Source: Sphingobacteriales bacterium
Lineage (GTDB): Bacteria > Bacteroidota > Bacteroidia > Chitinophagales > Chitinophagaceae
Assembly: GCA_004294195.1 (NCBI GenBank)
Contig: REAQ01000302.1
Location: forward strand, 1 to 8,107
Direction: 5' to 3'
Length of the DNA stretch: 8,107 bases
The notes beneath the pieces are model-generated. The model was given only the letters and a program-made list of their open reading frames with translations, did no database searches and was not told where the DNA came from. Position 1 is the stretch's first letter. Every line of letters starts with the position of its first letter. Below are positions 5,815 to 8,107 of this stretch, one piece after another. A program made the position numbers and the translations under genes.

Positions 5815-7839
5815 TTGTTCAACAGCGTAGCGGAGAAAGGCATCGTCCTCAGCGCCAATGCGCGCAGGATCATGGCATTCAGGGAAGACTATGTACAAAC
5901 GGTTGAACCTGTGATTCAGTTCCTGCAAGGGAAAATGCCAACCCTTGCCCAGCAAATTGCAGGCAGGCATTTTCTACCCGAGGCCTCGAGGTTTTCGCAA
6001 ATAGATGACCTTCATTGGGCCTTCGGTACGATGGGTACGCAGGACCGTGCAAAACACGTGGCCACCATGTACCTGGAAGACCTCAGCGATTTCATCCAGG
6101 AAGCAGTGGACCCGCATTTTGGATTCTCCAGGTACGCAGAAAAGCTGGGTCGCTCTGCGGCTCGTTTTGATGAACTGCACGAACACCTTCAGCAGCCATA
6201 TACATTTATCGATGAGATCATGATCCATCTGCTCGAAAAACAGATGGCATCCGTTGATCCACTACTGGTAGCCATTTCGGTGCCGTTTCCGGGAAACCTT
6301 TACGCAGCACTGCGCTGCGGGCAATGGATTCGCAAAAATCACCCTAAGGCTAAAGTAGCCATGGGCGGCGGTTTTGCGAATACCGAACTGAGGTCGCTGT
6401 CTGATCCACGTGTATTTGAGTATTTAGATTTTATAACTCTTGATGATGGCGAAGCGCCAGTGGAACAGCTGATCAAATATGTACAGGGAGAAACGGATCT
6501 GGCATCTTTGAAACGATGCTTTTACCGGGAAGACAACAAGGTGATCTACCAGAACAACAGTTTATGCAAGGACTATTCATTTGCGGAAGTGGGCACGCCT
6601 GATTACAGTGACCTAGTACTGGATCAATACATATCGGCCATTGAAGTCGTGAATCCGATGCATAGCCTTTGGAGTGATGGCCGTTGGAACAAACTAACCA
6701 TGGCACATGGATGCTATTGGGGCAAATGTACATTCTGTGATATCTCGCTTGATTATATCAAAATCTATGAACCCGTAACGGCTTCATTGCTGGCAGACCG
6801 AATGGAGGCCATGGTTAAGCAGACAGGGCAAACGGGATTTCATTTTGTGGATGAAGCAGCACCACCTGCATTGATGCGGGCACTCGCACTGGAGATCATC
6901 CGCAGAAAAATGGTAGTCAGTTGGTGGGCCAATATCCGGTTTGAGAAAAGTTTTACTCGAGATCTTTGTTTGTTGCTCAAACGTTCCGGATGTATTGCAG
7001 TGAGTGGAGGTCTTGAAGTGGCTTCAGATCGGTTACTCACGCTCATTCAGAAAGGAATTACGGTGGCGCAAGTGGCGAGGGTCAGCAAATCCTTTACGGA
7101 TGCCGGAATCATGGTGCACGCTTACTTGATGTATGGCTTCCCCACACAAACGGAACAGGAAACCATTGATTCGCTCGAGATGGTTCGGCAGATGTTTGCA
7201 ACAGGCGTGCTGCAATCTGCTTTTTGGCATTTGTTCACTATGACGGCCCATAGTCCTGTAGGGCTTGAACCAGCGAAATTTAAAGTGCAAAAGCAAACAG
7301 AGACCGTTGGCAGTTTTGCAAACAACGATATAGACCATATTGATCCTACCGGTGCCGATCACCTGCAGTTTAGTTTTGGACTCAAGAAAGCCCTACATAA
7401 TTATATGCATGGCATGTGCTTTGATTGGCCCTTGCAAAAATGGTTTGATCATCGGGTGCCAAAAACAACAGTATCGCCGGATTTCATCCAGCAAGCCGTA
7501 GATGGAGATGAATACATGCAGGGCAAAACTCGAAAACTAGTGTGGCTTGGTCGGGACCCATCGGCACAAACCGTCACAAGGTCCAAAAAAGGAAACAGCT
7601 GGGAAATGTTAGAGATCAGGTTCCTGACACATAAAAATGAGTTGGTGATCCAGGTGGATCCTGCAAAAGGGAAATGGCTGATGGAAATACTGCCTTCGAT
7701 GCGCATAGGATCAGCTCCTTTAAAGACGGTGCAGATGCTGCAGGCAGACTACGAAGCCAAGGGCCTGGAAGATTTTGAACTATTCTGGGATAACAAGCCG
7801 GTCAACGGTTTATTTAAAGCCGGACTTTTACATCTTTGA
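5815..7839 (+). CDS. B12-binding-type radical SAM protein, N-terminus disrupted
   Basis: The frame encodes 674 residues counted from TTG 5815. The first ATG is 5872, which may be the true start of any surviving product. Numbering from 5815, residues about 135-225 form the later part of a cobalamin-binding-like domain (LLVAISVPFPGNLYAAL, AMGGGFANTELRSLSDP, TLDDGEAP). The radical SAM core follows, with its 4Fe-4S cysteines at 300, 305 and 308 in HGCYWGKCTFCD, a CX4CX2C spacing instead of the usual CX3CX2C. Later core motifs are HFVDEAAPP, VSWWANIRFE, SGGLEVASDRLL and YLMYGFPTQT. A C-terminal region of about 180 residues is not recognised. Such proteins make a 5'-deoxyadenosyl radical from SAM, often for methylation or rearrangement, but the substrate here is unknown. 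The expected first strand and helix of the B12 domain are out of frame or missing, so the gene may be inactive, or the break may be a sequencing error. Patatin follows after 34 bases. Confidence 0.85.
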   Translation: MFNSVAEKGIVLSANARRIMAFREDYVQTVEPVIQFLQGKMPTLAQQIAGRHFLPEASRFSQIDDLHWAFGTMGTQDRAKHVATMYLEDLSDFIQEAVDPHFGFSRYAEKLGRSAARFDELHEHLQQPYTFIDEIMIHLLEKQMASVDPLLVAISVPFPGNLYAALRCGQWIRKNHPKAKVAMGGGFANTELRSLSDPRVFEYLDFITLDDGEAPVEQLIKYVQGETDLASLKRCFYREDNKVIYQNNSLCKDYSFAEVGTPDYSDLVLDQYISAIEVVNPMHSLWSDGRWNKLTMAHGCYWGKCTFCDISLDYIKIYEPVTASLLADRMEAMVKQTGQTGFHFVDEAAPPALMRALALEIIRRKMVVSWWANIRFEKSFTRDLCLLLKRSGCIAVSGGLEVASDRLLTLIQKGITVAQVARVSKSFTDAGIMVHAYLMYGFPTQTEQETIDSLEMVRQMFATGVLQSAFWHLFTMTAHSPVGLEPAKFKVQKQTETVGSFANNDIDHIDPTGADHLQFSFGLKKALHNYMHGMCFDWPLQKWFDHRVPKTTVSPDFIQQAVDGDEYMQGKTRKLVWLGRDPSAQTVTRSKKGNSWEMLEIRFLTHKNELVIQVDPAKGKWLMEILPSMRIGSAPLKTVQMLQADYEAKGLEDFELFWDNKPVNGLFKAGLLHL

Positions 7840-7873
7840 ATCATGATGCATGTTGATTAGATCAAATCCCACT

Positions 7874-8107
7874 ATGAGAAGATTCCAATGGTTCTTTGTT
7901 GCTGCACTCTTGTTCAGCGCACAGTTGTTTGCCCAGAAACCTAAAGGCGGGATTGGTCTTGCCCTTGCAGGGGGAGGAGCCAAAGGTCTCGCACATATTG
8001 GTATCCTAAAAGCGATTGACTCTGCGGAATTGAACATCAATTACGTTACGGGAACCAGTATGGGTAGTATTGTGGGCGGCTTGTACGCAGCGGGCTATTC
8101 CGGGGAT
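7874..8107 (+). CDS. Exported patatin-like phospholipase, 3' end beyond window
   Basis: ATG 7874 opens a frame of 78 codons that runs off the right edge without a stop. Residues 1-20 form a signal peptide: MRRFQW, a hydrophobic core, then LFA with likely cleavage before Gln21. The mature part begins with the patatin fold: strand GIGLALAGGGAKG (26-38), whose GGGAKG forms the oxyanion hole, and GTSMGS (60-65), the nucleophile elbow with catalytic Ser62. The Asp of the Ser-Asp dyad would lie past the edge. By family, these are serine lipid acyl hydrolases acting on phospholipids. With a signal peptide in Bacteroidota, many are long proteins with a C-terminal outer-membrane barrel, but that part is not visible here. 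It is probably co-transcribed with the radical SAM gene, whose stop codon is 34 bases upstream. Confidence 0.93.
   Translation, partial: MRRFQWFFVAALLFSAQLFAQKPKGGIGLALAGGGAKGLAHIGILKAIDSAELNINYVTGTSMGSIVGGLYAAGYSGD

Noticed and set aside
5815..5871. TTG 5815 as the native start of the radical SAM protein
   Set aside because: Homology-like sequence begins one residue earlier (Gln-Leu-Phe) and an N-terminal fragment is present in another frame, so 5815 is only the first start-like codon after the break, not the original start.
7843..7860. Six-codon open frame ATGATGCATGTTGATTAG before the patatin gene
   Set aside because: It is too short to be a gene, has no attenuator-like hairpin after it, and could easily arise by chance.

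Overview
The window looks like chromosomal DNA from a Bacteroidota bacterium, most likely of the Chitinophagaceae type. This is inferred from protein resemblance, an estimated mid-40s percent GC, tightly packed genes, and start codons mostly lacking Shine-Dalgarno sequences. I see no tRNA or rRNA genes, CRISPR arrays, insertion sequences or phage genes. No stretch over about 120 bases lacks a gene.

Layout. (1) Positions 1-4055, minus strand: five closely spaced genes read leftward. They are a Rid/YjgF-family protein, a small DUF3052-like protein, a YbdL-type methionine aminotransferase, a ten-helix EamA/DMT transporter, and an exported M24 (Xaa-Pro aminopeptidase type) metallopeptidase whose 3' end is beyond the left edge. 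The gaps are 2, 41, 41 and 62 bases and no terminator is visible, so this is probably one operon concerned with peptides and amino acids. (2) Positions 4056-4129: a short AT-rich divergent promoter region. (3) Positions 4130-4585, plus strand: an OsmC peroxidase with a strong intrinsic terminator. (4) Positions 4650-5639, minus strand: the fermentative D-lactate dehydrogenase LdhA, converging on osmC. (5) Positions 5640-5750: a second divergent region with a palindrome and direct repeats. (6) Positions 5751-7839, plus strand: a B12-binding-type radical SAM protein whose N-terminus is broken. Its first ~21 codons lie in one frame and the rest in another, with an apparent loss of sequence at the join. 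(7) Position 7874 to the right edge, plus strand: the start of an exported patatin-like phospholipase.

How the genes fit together. In group 1, the peptidase could release amino acids, the aminotransferase could convert them to 2-oxo acids, the Rid protein could act on reactive imine or enamine intermediates or a related substrate, and the transporter could move a metabolite across the inner membrane. This linkage is inference from gene order. OsmC (peroxide defence) and LdhA (NADH recycling) are housekeeping functions. The radical SAM and patatin genes are 34 bases apart and probably co-transcribed. I found no clear evidence of a wholly new system. The most notable signal is the frame break in the radical SAM gene.
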